From contig NC_091944.1 in assembly GCF_041260155.1 (NCBI RefSeq), positions 14,237,772 to 14,301,771 on the forward strand: a stretch of 64,000 nt of DNA, given 5' to 3'. This document shows, piece by piece, positions 32,231 through 43,885 of this stretch. The translations under genes were made by a program, and so were the position numbers. The notes under the pieces were generated by a model, which was not told the origin of the DNA, made no database searches, and worked only from the letters and a program-made list of their open reading frames with translations. The stretch is from Ptychodera flava. Its lineage: Eukaryota > Hemichordata > Enteropneusta > Ptychoderidae. Positions within the stretch are counted from its first letter, which is position 1, and each line of letters begins with the position of its first letter.

Positions 32231-33566
32231 ATACTGTTTACCAAAGACAAGGTTTATTTTTTCAGGACGTTTGTTCAGGTCAAGCCCAGCATGTCCTCTC
32301 TCTAGTCTTTGAATAATAAATTAATAGTAGGGTGTTTATTAAGTGTATTACCATAGACTTCCTCCTCTCACTAGGTCATGGTCATGTGTCTGCCTATAGA
32401 CTCACTAACCTTGGGTCTGTATTAATCCTAGTTCAGGGTCATTTGTCTGCCTACAGACCAACTGACCATTGGTCACAGTCAAATAGCTGTACTGGTAATG
32501 GTTTATGTCCATAACCGGGAAACAATTGCATGTCCTCATTCAAATGAGAGTGTCGCTTGACTGAGACCAGACTCATTTTGTACTATATGAAAATACTAGC
32601 ATTGTAAGCATTATCACATTTTGGTATCTCAGTCACTAATGTATTTAACAAATAGGATCTCCCTAAATAGCTGTACAGTAGTAGAAATTGGCACTTTGCA
32701 AAGGCAGACACAATGCAAAACGCATACTCTACTGTTAAATCAAGACACCTTGTACATAGACAGGTTCAACAAGGATGTATGCTTCTTTACTTGGGCTTTA
32801 TTGTAAGGCAATTTGAAAAGCAAAAATCATCATCAAGGAACTAGATCGACTTTGTCTTTCGTGTTCACATTCAGCTTGTCTGCTTCCTAGTATCAATCAA
32901 CACAAAAGTGCATGACCCCCAATAAAAAAATTCTTCTCCTACTGGCTTAATGGGATTCAGGAATGACTCATGTAGAACTAAATCGATAAGGACACTGAGC
33001 ATGAAGTACATTATTTACACCATGACGGTTAACAAACCCGTCACACTTTCTTTTTCTGGCTATAGATTGTAATCTTTGAGTACTATCAAACAGCCAACTG
33101 TGAATAGTTAAATTGCAAAATATATTTCGAGTAACTACTAACAGATATTGAAAATCTTTGTATAGTAATGGAGTTTTGGAGGTAGCAACACTTTGTATAC
33201 AGACTATTGAAAAAGTTAATTTTGTACAGCATCATTGTTGTATCTAAATATTGACATGTGATACATACATTAATTTTAGACCAGGAAATTATCTAAATCC
33301 AGTACTAATGCAGTTGATGAAACCTGGCATTTGAAAGAATGCTGGTGCAAACAAAACCATGCATAAATCAGGATAAGAATTTGCATATGTAAGAATATGC
33401 ATATTCCTGTTCATTTCTTTCTTGCCTTTCATCAAGACTATCATCTATACAGTGTGTGATTTTCATTCCTGAAAAGGCCTGCTTTCAGTGAGGTTCATTG
33501 ATACAATGGTATTTTTCTCTCTTACAACCTAGTTATTGAAAGAAACCATTTTTTAAAGACGTCATT

Positions 33567-34850
33567 ATGGCTGCTGTTCCCAACGCCTGTTACGCTGCCA
33601 CCAATACTTACGCTAACTTCCACAAGCAGAAGATTATCATTGAGACAAGTGACGAATCAACACCTCCATCAAGCCCTAACAGGACAAGATATCCTTCAGG
33701 TGAGAGAGAGAGACAGAGAGAGAGCGAGAGCGAGCACACATCCTTCCACAAGCCATTCCTATTTTCTGTGCAAGGGAAGAATAATTTAAGTTACTCTCAG
33801 TGTATTTATTAACCAAAAATTACATATATGTGATTGATAGTTACAATCCAGGGTACCATGTGTCCACTATACTTCAATGACGTAAACTGTGAGGCAAATG
33901 ACCTCTTTACTTTAAACAGTGCAGTCATTCCGTGACCCAGCATCTTACAAAGGATAGCAAAAATGCAAATCTTAAGTCAGTCAGGCCATGGTTGTAAATT
34001 TTAAAATGTTTAGCAGCAAAGGGTTTGCATAAGTACATAAGGAATAGCTGATCAGTTGAAGTAAACAAGACAGTAACATATGGATTATGCAACAGACAGT
34101 TAAGTTCATGGCTGTTTTTGTTGGAAAAATGCTTCAAATAGTATTCATTTAACCTCCACCCACTCTTGTTGTGAGATGTGTCATCTTAATTGTCTATTGT
34201 TTGATATTTTTGTTTGTGTCTGCAAGCCTTAACCCTTTCACCGCCATGGTTTTACCCAAACCCATTGTTATCAATGGTGATCTTGGACCTGTTTACACGG
34301 AACTGGGGGTGAACAGGTTAAATAATACTCAAACATGTTATCAAAATGAGCAAGTTAAGTCTCAATTCCACTTTGTTTGTGGAATACTTGGGCTATAAAT
34401 AGATAAACAGGCAAGTGTTTACAAATTAGAGAACAACAAGTGTCGACATGATTTTAAATAGGGGCAACAAAGGTATTCAAATTTAAACAATGACAGTTAA
34501 GAGCTTTTGTCCAAATTATTAAATCCAACAATGAACAATGATTAGCTCAGTGTGTTTTGTCTGTCATATCTTAATATAACTTTGTTTTTGTCCTGCCAGG
34601 AGGCCCTGGAAGTCCAGCTAAGTGGATCAACTCTGCCTTACATTACTTCCACTTCCCAGGACGTCCAAGAAGTGAGTCAAATCCTGAGAATCCATCAACA
34701 GTCTCCCAAAATGGAGCCAAAAGTGCCGCACGTCAATTAATGGCAGAACAAGCTGCACAAATTGAACACAAAAGTGCTCCTTCAAGCCCTCTTATGAGAC
34801 ACATGAGGAAAGAAAACTCTTCTTTTGAAAACTTTGACAAGAAAATATGA
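33567..34850 (+). CDS. Small Ser-rich protein of 127 residues, two coding exons; weakly PPDPF-like
   Basis: Exons 33567-33699 and 34600-34850, joined in phase 1 (TCAG|gtgaga .. ccag|GAGGC). ATG follows an acceptor at 33531-33532, so there is probably a noncoding upstream exon. The protein starts MAAVPNACYAATNTY. It has a Ser/Thr/Pro stretch (ETSDESTPPSSPNRT), a central block with one Trp and aromatics (KWINSALHYFHFPG), an Arg/Ser segment and a basic C-terminus (SSPLMRHMRKEN). No signal peptide or membrane segment. The short MAA-(V/I)-P start, Ser-rich next part and Trp/Phe block recall PPDPF, a vertebrate protein of 114 residues, but this is weak and from memory. The function is unknown. The exon pair is convincing because splicing joins two frames with biased, protein-like composition. 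Confidence 0.6.
33701..33735 (+). repeat. GA microsatellite starting inside a splice donor
   Basis: The donor of the small gene reads gtgagagagagag and runs straight into GA/GAGC units to about 33735. Confidence 0.8.
34229..34321. mobile_element. 93-bp mini-MITE, best preserved copy
   Basis: TTAACCCTTTCACCGCCATG at the left and GGGGGTGAACAGGTTAA at the right: TTAA flanks and short inverted ends. An internal 17-bp inverted repeat lies in CCATTGTTATCAATGG. Related copies: about 667-755, 15455-15547, 16885-16973, 48765-48857 (minus), and partial ones near 35684-35765 and 39939-39997. The CCC end next to TTAA fits piggyBac. Confidence 0.65.
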
Positions 34851-37454
34851 ATATTATCTGTGTCTTGCCGATATATTCTGTGTTCATGTGATATGCATCA
34901 AGTGTGAAGGATAGGAGTATGGTTACCGGAGAACCTGCCTTCTAGGTTTTTCTCTGATATTTCTTTCTATAGGAATGCTCTGCAATGCTGTATAAAAATA
35001 CTTAGCCATATTTGCATTTACAGTATTAAATGTAACTGGGTTTTCAGACACAAAACATAAGTAAGCCTTAATATCACTTTCTTTTGAAATCAAATGTGTG
35101 AATGCATTCTTCTTCTGTAATATGACCCTTTTTATATTAATCACTTCATATGCTATTGATGTATTTGAAAGTCATAACAACTCTAACAGCAGTCTGAAAC
35201 AGTCCGTGCCAACATCAAATGGTCTTTGCAAATATAAGCTGTGTGTTCTGCAAGTGTATTTTTAGGTATGAAACCAAATTTTGCAACAAAACCTGTCTAT
35301 GGTGCAAACATTGGCAGTTTTGACTTGGCATGTACATATTGTCAATGCTACTGGAAGACTACATTCTGGCTTGAAATTTTGAGTTTTGTAAGTTTTCGGA
35401 ATTTGGGTAGATCAATAAACCGTATGTCTTGTTGTGCTTTGACCATACAAACTGCTGGAGAGTTGAAAATGTCACCAACTGCATTATTCTGTCATCAAAC
35501 TATGTCTTTCTGATTTTTTCAAGAATTATTGTCGCACATACTTAGTTACAGTCTTGTACTGATATATCTGCTTCAGGACAGAAGTTTATTGTGTGTTTGA
35601 TCAATTCATGGGCATTTCTTTAGAGTGTAAACCATCCAGTAATGCTTTTGCTCAGACTTTCATATCTTTCTGTTCATTGCCTGTTAACCCCATCCCCAGC
35701 ACAGTGATCTAATCCTACCCATTGTTAACGATGGAATAATCCAAGTGGTTGGTGTGAATGGGATAAGTTTATATTAATAAGCATTTTCTTATAAATGCGG
35801 TATAGTACTGCCATGTAAAGTAAGATTTCTAAACTTATCAATTCTATTTCATCCCTCATATTAGAGGTTAAAATCATTTGACATCAGTTTTAAAAATATG
35901 CATAATCTTGTTTTATTTGAAATGAAGAGACATGTAAGGATACAGAGAAACCCTCGCTAAGCAGTGAATCTCCTTGCCAAGCTCTGAATGTAACCTTCAG
36001 TTTTGCCTCCAAAAGATTCCAAAGTCACTGCTGCCATCTAAATAAACTTTGATTGCAATACGGTACTATCAACTTCTCGATATGCTGTCACAATTTTTAA
36101 GTGGTCACAGTGAAGATCTACAAGTTTGAAAAAATGCAAAGTATGCATATTTTTCTCAGAGAATTTATTTTCTTTTTCTCACTTTCTAGTCATACCAATA
36201 TTTATTAGCAAAGGAGAAGATAAGAAATTTCAACATAAACGTTCATGTGTATTTTTGTGTATTTGATCATCCCATCCAGAGATCTACTGGTTCATCAGCT
36301 AAGCCTTGCTTTTGAAATGGCCTGAATGAACACTTCAGACTTGGCAATGAGGACACTGTGGAAAAATTATTTTTGTCTTTGTTTCCCCTGTCAGAGTTGG
36401 ACAATCATCACCGCCCGCACTCACTCGTAATGTAACCATGGTTACATTGTTATCATTGCAGGCAGCGGCACCTCCACAGGGCTCACTTTTGAATGCTCAC
36501 CAGTGGATTATGGGTACTATTTGTGGTCATGAAGGTGACATCACCCATTGCTGACCTAGCCACAGGGGCGCGGCACGCATCGTGTAATTATTTCATGAAT
36601 TTTATACATCAACCTGGGCTTTGCTGTCATAGCCATTAAAAGTATTGATACATGCTTCTTTGTCCGTGTCCAAACTCTGTGTGTTGCATATTATACTTTT
36701 CAATACGATTATACTTTTAGTCACACACACTTCTTCATTTGTACCATGCGCAATCAAGAATGACTCCGCAATTTTTTTGCTGCACATGGCAGATAGTGAT
36801 TCAAAGGTCACAGGGATCGAATTTGAACAGCTTGATAATGCATTCATTTTATACAAAAGCTGTTGAAAACAAAGACATCATGTGAAAGCCACATCTGCTG
36901 TAAACGCACAGGTTACCAAAGTACACATAAATAAGAAAACTAACTGATAGCAGATTTGGTTTGTCAGATAAGAAATGTTTGTGTGTCGGAGAAAAAAACT
37001 GCTGATGAAGCACAAAGACACACTGGATAAGGAGACTGTTTGATAATATTTTAATGATGTTTGGTTTTCGGTTGCAATCAAAAATCCAATTTACAATTCA
37101 TCCTGATGTGAACGTTTGTCTAAAACGAAATACTCCATACAGAAGTGTTTTTTTGCACAGACACAGATGTGGAGGAAAATCTGAAAAATTCAGTTGAAGA
37201 TTGTTTGTCCCCTAAAAGTCTTGTTATGTTTATGTTTGCTTTATGTTAATATGTATATGTAATGTCCATAGTTATCTTTGTATGTAACAAAGAGAAATAT
37301 GTTAAGAACTGTGCAATTTCATATTTCACCACCATAAATCATATCTCAGTTAATGATTGTATGTCATATGATGTCAGACAAATAATACAGTGCCCAGCTG
37401 AAAAGTATCTTGTAATTCAAATAAGTATCATTTGTGTGCGTTTAAAGTTTACGT
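34851..37454. other. 3' UTR and intergenic region
   Basis: No further gene recognised. A perfect 20-bp palindrome (AATGTAACCATGGTTACATT) lies at 36429-36448. Confidence 0.45.
36041..36046 (+). terminator. Candidate poly(A) signal of the small gene
   Basis: AATAAA about 1.2 kb after the stop codon; an earlier AATAAA is near 35416. Either could serve. Confidence 0.3.
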
Positions 37455-39880
37455 TTATTAGTCCCACGGTCACCGTCCGGGGGACTTATAGGTTTGGTCA
37501 TGTCCGTGCGTGCGTGCGTGCGTGCGTGCGTCCGTCCGTTCACGCAGATATCTCAGAGATGCAAGAAGCGATTTCATTCAAACTTGGTACAAGGATTACT
37601 ACATATGTCATACAGATGCACGTCAATTTGTTTTGTGATACGATCCAATATGGCCGCCAGGCGCCCATTTTATTACGATTTTTTCATGTACAGAGCCATA
37701 ACTCAGACATGTTTCAACCGATTTTATTCAAAGTTGGTACAAGGACACTGACTAATGTCATAGATATGCACGTTCATTTGTTTTGTGATACGATCCAATA
37801 TGGCCGCCAGGCGGCCATTTTATTACGATTTTTTCATGTATAGAGCCATATCTCAGACATGTTTCAACCGATTTTATTCAAACTTGGTACAAGGACATTG
37901 ATTAATGTCATAGATATGCACGTCTATTTGTTTTGTGATACGATCCAATATGGCCGCCAGGCGGCCATTTTATTACGATTTTTTCATGTACAGAGCCATA
38001 ACTCAGACATGTTTCAACCGATTTTATTCAAAGTTGGTACAAGGACATTGACCAATGTCATCGATATGCACGTCAATTTGTTTTGTGATACGATCCAATA
38101 TGGCCGCCAGGCGGCCATTTTATTACGATTTTTTCATGTACAGAGCCATAACTCAGACATGTTTCAACCGATTTTATTCAAACTTGGTACAAGGACATTG
38201 ACCAATGTCATAGATATGCACGTCAATTTGTTTTGTGATACGATCCAATATGGCCGCCAGGCGGCCATTTTATTACGATTTTTTCATGTACAGAGCCATA
38301 ACTCAGACATGTTTCAGCCGATTTTATTCAACGTTGGTACAAGGACATTGACCAATGTCATAGATATGCATGTCAATTTGTTATACATATATACATCAAT
38401 TTGTTATGTGATACGATCCAATATGGCCGCTAGGCAGCCATTTTATTACGATGTTTTCATGTACAGAGCCATAACTCAGATATGTTTCAACCGATTTTAT
38501 TCAAAGTTGGTACAAGGAGATTGACTAAATGTCATACATATGCATGCCCATTTGTTATGTGATACGATCCAATATGGCTGCCTTGCGGCCATTTTGTTAC
38601 GATTTTTTCATGTACAGAGCCATAATACTCTCAGGCATATCTCAACCGATTTTATTCAAAGTTGGTACAAGGACATTAACCTATGTCATACATATGTAAG
38701 TCAATTTGTTTCATGATATGATCCAATATGGCTGCATGGCAGCCATTTTGTTACAATTTTTTCGTGTCCTTAGCCAAAACTTGGGCATGTCTCAACTTAT
38801 TTTATTCACCAATTTTAATCATTGTACAAGGACAGTGACCTATGTCATACATATGCACATTGATTTGTTTTGTGGCCATTTTTTTCCGATTTTTTCATGT
38901 CTGGAACCATAACTCAGACATGTATCAAGCGAATTTATTCAAAGTTGGTACAAGGACATTGACTTATTTATGTATGTTGATTGGTTTCACGAGATGGTCC
39001 AATATGGCCACATGGTAGCAATTTTGTTATGGTTGTTTCATGTCGAGAGCCATAACTCTGGCAAGTCTCAACTGATCTTATTCAAAGTTGGTACATGTAC
39101 ATTGACTTACGTCATACATATACGTGTTGAGTTTTTGAAACAGTAAGATCAAATATTGCTGCATGGCGGTGATTTTGTTACAATTTTCAAATGTACAGAG
39201 CCATAATCAGACATATTTCCACCAGTATCATGTTGGTACAAGGACATTGACCTACGAGTATTTCATACATATGCTCGTCAATTTGTTTCACGTCATGTAG
39301 CAGTAACATGTCAATTATTGAAGTTTCGTAAGTAGGCTGATATGTCAAGAAATATGTACTGCATCAATTCATGAAAGTTTATACAGATGTTAGCTGATGT
39401 TAAGCTCACATTGCTTTAACATTGAAAAAGACATTTATCAGTGTCATTTTAATTAATTTGTAATTGCATAAGTAATGAACTTTCCTAATTAGGGTGATAT
39501 AGCCATAAATTAATACAACGTCAAATGTGATGAAACTTGATACAGATGTTGATCTCATAGTGTTGTAAATACTGCATCAAACTTTATGAAATATGGTACC
39601 AGTGATAATCCGTCAAGTGTTAGAATTGTGTGCACAAATGTTTTGCACATCCTGTTGATTAATTCCTAGTTTACTCATTTTCTGAACTTTAGGATGGTGG
39701 CCTACATTGGTTTCATGTTTTCATCACATGGAACTCATTCTTGGCCATTGAGCGTCATCTGTATCAAAGTATTTTTATCACAGACCTAATTAATGAAGAG
39801 GACTCTATCCTCTCTGAGACATGTAATCAAAGTACCCATTAACAAGTGGGGACTGTGTCATCAACGATGACTTATTTATC
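37455..39880 (+). mobile_element. Tandem-repeat mobile element, pearl/HINE-like layout
   Basis: Starts with a small hairpin (AGTCCC, ACGGTCACCGT, then GGGGGACT, 37460-37487). A GTGC/GTCC microsatellite follows (about 37503-37540), then about twelve units of roughly 150 bp (37543-39340), then diverged second-type repeats. A possible right end with GTGGGGACTG and the small hairpin GTCATCAACGATGAC is near 39846-39871. The order hairpin, microsatellite, about 150-bp core array resembles the nonautonomous pearl/Helentron-related elements of invertebrates. That assignment is from general knowledge; the end is uncertain. Confidence 0.5.
37543..39340 (+). repeat. Array of about 12 units, mostly 150 bp
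   Basis: The GAGCCATAACTCAGACATG block recurs with unit starts at 37691, 37841, 37991, 38141 and 38291 (exactly 150 bp apart), then 38463, 38615, 38770, 38901, 39044 and 39195. Each unit holds TTGGTACAAGGACA, GATCCAATATGG and the inverted pair GGCCGCC..GGCGGCC. The first units are near identical; later ones decay step by step. Since 150 is a multiple of three, frames stay open over 190-220 codons, but these are not genes. Confidence 0.9.
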
Positions 39881-41928
39881 AATAAAGGTTGAGCAACTGT
39901 AATAGGAAAACTTCACCTATTCAGCCGCAATTCCACACACCATTGATAACAATGGTTGTGTTTCCAAACTATGCCATACCATGGTGGTGACAGGGTGCTG
40001 GTGTGCAATTCTTTCTCACTTTTCTGCCTTGTGGCAGTTAGTGTCATGGCATCTTTCCCTTTTAAATTCTAAAAACAATTTTAAAAACAATTCTTTTACA
40101 GAATAAGTGGCATGTATCTATAGAAGAACACTTTTATCTGTTCTGTGGAGTTGTTTAGGTTCAGATCCACTGTGTCTCCTATTGACCCAGTTCAGTAAAA
40201 TTCCATTTTAGTGACAATCACCATTGGTTCAGTTGTATACCTGTATTTTGAATAATATTCTTCAAGTTGGATTTGAAATGAGGTCACTTCTGAAATGTTG
40301 TGAAACTGATAAATTGCCCACTGTGTCAAATACCTAAGTGATGAAGAGCAGTTTGTCGATGAGATAAAATACATAGTGCTATATTACAATTAAGTGTAAC
40401 ATTTTTATCAGTCTTGTGTTGTATTCAAAATTTTCATGTCATCTTTCTGTTTTAGACTTCAATAACCACTGAAATGTAATTGGTTATGTAAGTGTCTTGA
40501 CAGTAGCTGAAATAGATAGCATGTTTTCATATCACTTCAATAAAACCAGAAGAGAAAATGTAATATGTAAATAGAAATCGTTTTTCTGTGTATTTTAATT
40601 CAAATATTACACTTTAGTGTTCATATCATTCTGAATAAAACATGGTCTTTGATTTCAAATGACATTCTCTGAATCAAATGGAGTCTTGTCTTGAGGATAT
40701 GCCTGTGAAGTTATCTAATCATCTGTTCTGAAGGAACAGTGATGGTATGTACTTAGCTCTTCGGATTTATATAATAATAATAGTATCATTTATATGATAA
40801 TTTCAGAACTCCCCACTCCTTTCTATTACCTACATGTCTGTACCACGTAGACTGCTCGCTGTATTTTTAGTGTTTGAACTCTTTCATGCAATTTTATGGA
40901 CAGAATAGATTCTGTCACATCCCTGGGTTCACTCTGCCATTCTAAATGCACAGTTCACATCCTGTGATTGGGCCAGACAACACATACAGCCCGGCCTTAA
41001 GTCGCTTGTTGTTCAATACACAGCGAAGGCCACTGCATGCACATTTATAGCCTACATTTCTAATGTGTACAGCAGCTTTCGCTGTGTACAGAACCATGTA
41101 GCGGCAGTTCTGTTGCTCGAAGTTTTTAGGGGTATGTGGGTCGGCTGGCAAAACCAGGCCCACATACCTGAACAAAACTTTGAGCTACAGCACAGCAGCT
41201 AAAAAACCACAACGTGCATGGAGGACAGAGATTGTGTAAACAAATGATTGTTTGTAATGAAAGCTTTATTGAAATTAAATGGCAAAAAAAATGGATTAAA
41301 ACTACCAGAGCACAGTGTTGAGGTGCAAGAGGCTGCGGTGGAGAGTGCAAGATGACACCCTCTCTCACATTGAAAATGTTGAAACCTTGATGTGTGCAAT
41401 GGTGCAATCTGGTACAATCTTAGAGGTGGGTGTTTCAATTTGTCTGTACTGGATAATTAACTATTTGAAAATGACATAGGACATCCAAGGGGGAGAGCTT
41501 GAGAGGGGGTGTCCCCCCTCATATTGAAAATTTTGAGAAATTGGTGCGAACAATCAGAGGTGTTTCAGAGGTGCACCTCCAGAGAATGAGACAGATTTCC
41601 CAAATTTTGAGACATTTTTTTTCTTTCGTCTGCTGTGAATGTGAAAATTTTTTTTCCTCAAGACATTACTGGAGGTATTTTTTCTTCTTCTTCACCTGCC
41701 GACATTTTTTCCGAAAAATCCTCCACCCACCCCCCCACCCCGGAAAATCAAATGGTTCTCCCCATACAAGCAACTGGCCCCAAGGATTTGCCCCCCACCG
41801 TGCACCGCACCGGCCATACAGCACGAAGAGCCACTCTCAACTCAAGCATGGAGCTAAAAGCTTAGCTCCACCATGCTCTGAGCGAAACCACTCTAAGCCA
41901 ACACGTTGAGCCGCGGCTACCCTACACA
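39881..41928. other. Intergenic with degenerate repeats
   Basis: Partial mini-MITE near 39939-39997. A hairpin near 41110-41195 has arms around GTATGTGGG and CCCACATAC. Two decayed copies of a GGGTGTC..CATTGAAAA repeat lie at about 41335-41420 and 41500-41560. No gene recognised; the ORF at 41499-41909 is repeat-derived. Confidence 0.45.
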
Positions 41929-42028
41929 TAGCTCTACATGGCAGGGCTGTGTATTACCGGCGTTATACGGCCTCCTACCACATGTGGTGGGAGGCCGTAT
42001 AACACACAGCCCTGCCAATGCAGAGCTA
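41929..42028. mobile_element. 100-bp foldback element
   Basis: TAGCTCTACATGGCAGGGCT at the left pairs with AGCCCTGCCAATGCAGAGCTA at the right, and the inner CCACATGTGG centre is palindromic. Confidence 0.7.
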
Positions 42029-42062
42029 CCCTACACATTGTCGATGGGCATACCTTTAATAC

Positions 42063-42215
42063 AAGCACAGTCACTCGTGAGCTATTCAGCTCTGGGACTA
42101 TTCGCCCCATAGACGTGTGTACATAAGCGAGAAAAAACCTTTTTCTCAAGCATATGTACACACGTCTATGGGGCGCATAGTCCAAGAGCGGAATAGATCA
42201 CAGGGGACTGTGCTT
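42063..42215. mobile_element. 153-bp foldback of the CACAGTC family
   Basis: Ends AAGCACAGTC and GACTGTGCTT. Inner arms CGCCCCATAGACGTGTGTAC and GTACACACGTCTATGGGGCG are perfect complements. Related sequence is at 28190-28255, and CACAGTCC..GGGACTGTG hairpins recur near 2804-2830 and 58467-58491. Confidence 0.75.
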
Positions 42216-42442
42216 ACAAGGAGCCGTGATGCGAGAGAAAGGTAAAACAGCACGTCGGGACTGGCGGTGGAGCAGTCCCACGGAAACAGCCACGAGTTAA
42301 CGGCAGAAAATAGACAGCGCCACCAACTGCTGGAATGAGGATATTGACCCTTGACCCTGGGTCAAACATTTGTTTTCCCAGCATGCTTCAAAACCCTCAT
42401 GGTGACTGACACATTGAATGAACAAAACGCGAGTACACGTCA

Positions 42443-42448
42443 GGTGAG
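42443..42448 (+). promoter_or_regulatory. Possible donor of a noncoding first exon of zinc-finger gene 1
   Basis: CAG|gtgagt at 42443 follows sequence without repeats. The coding exon at 44785 is preceded by an acceptor at 44711-44712, so an upstream noncoding exon is expected. The pairing is a guess. Confidence 0.25.
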
Positions 42449-43049
42449 TTTCTTTCCAGTTTCCTGCTCGCAGTTACCAATCGATCCGAAGTGAATATGA
42501 ATGAGAACGGGACAGAGATTTCAGTATGCATATGCAAATGGTAAACTTCGTTGCAACCTGTATATACATTATCAGTATATCACATGTACGCGTGTGTGTG
42601 GCAACTGATGACATGACACTATGTAATATTATGAATAAGAATAGAATAATGCCAACGGCGGTACTATACACTACACTGTCACAGTCCTCCACACACATTT
42701 GAGGGGGGGGGACTAGTACTCTCAACAATCGACACTATCTCCATGCCAAACCCCAGACACTTGATAGCTTGAGCAGGACTATGCCCGGCAGGCTGTTGAT
42801 TTTACACCATTAGCCTGACAGACTGGACAAGTCCTCCTGCTTATGGACGTTGCCCAGCTAATGAAGGTCTGTAGTAGTATTGGTTGAGCCTGTTGTTACT
42901 ATAATGAACAGGCGACCCAATAAGTATTACTGAGTTTTTCACACAGTTTTTCTATCATTTTCTCTTCTTTCTTCATGCTCTGAATGATCGGAATAAATAA
43001 AATAAATGGTTAATATAACCACCGTCCCTCCCTGGAGCGACGGTGATAT

Positions 43050-43397
43050 AACCTAACCTAGCCTCTGTGACTCTTTATTTATTTTACACTCCATTACAAG
43101 GACGTATATCTCTCATACACACATGCTGTAATTAATTAGTCAACACAACTAATTATGCTAATCCGTGGACTTATCAGGGATTTTACGGGTTGGTCAACAT
43201 CGCGAAAGATAGGAATGGTTACTAAACTCCTTTTTCATTAACATCACTATCTTTCCGATGTTGACCAACCTCTGATAAGTCCACGGATTAGCATAATTAG
43301 TTGTGTTGACTAATTAATTACAGCATGTGTGTATGAGAGATATATGTCCTTGTAATGGAGTGTAAAATAAATAAAGAGTCACAGAGGCTAGGTTAGT
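43050..43397. mobile_element. 348-bp nearly perfect palindrome
   Basis: Arms of about 160 bp: CTAACCTAGCCTCTGTGACT at the left against AGTCACAGAGGCTAGGTTAG at the right. Pairing continues to GGTTGGTCAACATCG and CGATGTTGACCAACC around a loop of about 25 nt. No ORF. Confidence 0.8.
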
Positions 43398-43612
43398 TAT
43401 ATATTATCTTGTTCACATTGGCAACCCAACTGAAATTTGGGCCGACGCAAAATAATTGTCCTTTTGGGATTAAATTTGGTCCGTGTCCACACCTACCGGT
43501 ACCAGAATTAGGGCCGACGTAACTTTACCTTCCTTTGTGACCTCTGACCTGTCAAAGTTCAAAATGGCGTATTTGAATATGGCACGCTGTTTCTACTGTT
43601 CATGATTTTCCT

Positions 43613-43885
43613 GTGTTTTTACGCACAGGAAGGGCAAATATGACTACCACTCACCCTTTTAATCATCGGAGAGATCTTCACCATTTATTGGATGAGCATA
43701 TGGTATATATAAGACCGCAGTGGAGAAATAACCAGTGCGCGGCATTTTTGACATGCCTCTCTAGTCTATTACGTGCACTGTGGAATCGAATGACATGGTC
43801 TCGTTTGCGGAACAAAGGTTGGTGGAAGTTCAGCGTACATGGGATGATATTAAAATGTAAAGACTGGATTGAAAACTTTCGATAG
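43613..43885 (+). pseudogene. Truncated Harbinger/PIF-like transposase N-terminus
   Basis: A 90-codon frame ending WWKFSVHGMILKCKDWIENFR then stop. The spacing of WW, the DWIENFR block and the preceding Arg-rich helix resembles the segment just before the catalytic domain of PIF/Harbinger transposases. No DDE domain follows. Flanking GGGCCGACG and GTGTCCACA repeats (43440-44165) could be transposase-binding subterminal repeats. Tentative. Confidence 0.35.

Larger units (their letters stand above)
29455..33532. other. Intergenic or first intron of the next gene
   Basis: Apart from the hairpins at 31657 and 32047 and the recombinase-like fragment, no coding feature is recognised. A 20-odd-bp inverted pair around TAGAATCTAG lies at about 31218-31293. 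Confidence 0.45.

Noticed and set aside
37262..38524. 193- and 221-codon ORFs encoding a repeated MFQPILFK-type peptide
   Set aside because: Frame stays open because the tandem unit is 150 bp. There is no start context or domain, and decayed units break it.
37543..39340. Repeat array as a CRISPR-like array
   Set aside because: Units are about 150 bp, directly abutting with no spacers, in a eukaryotic genome.
41499..41909. 136-codon ORF
   Set aside because: Built from a decayed GGGGGTGTCCCCCC repeat and T-runs.
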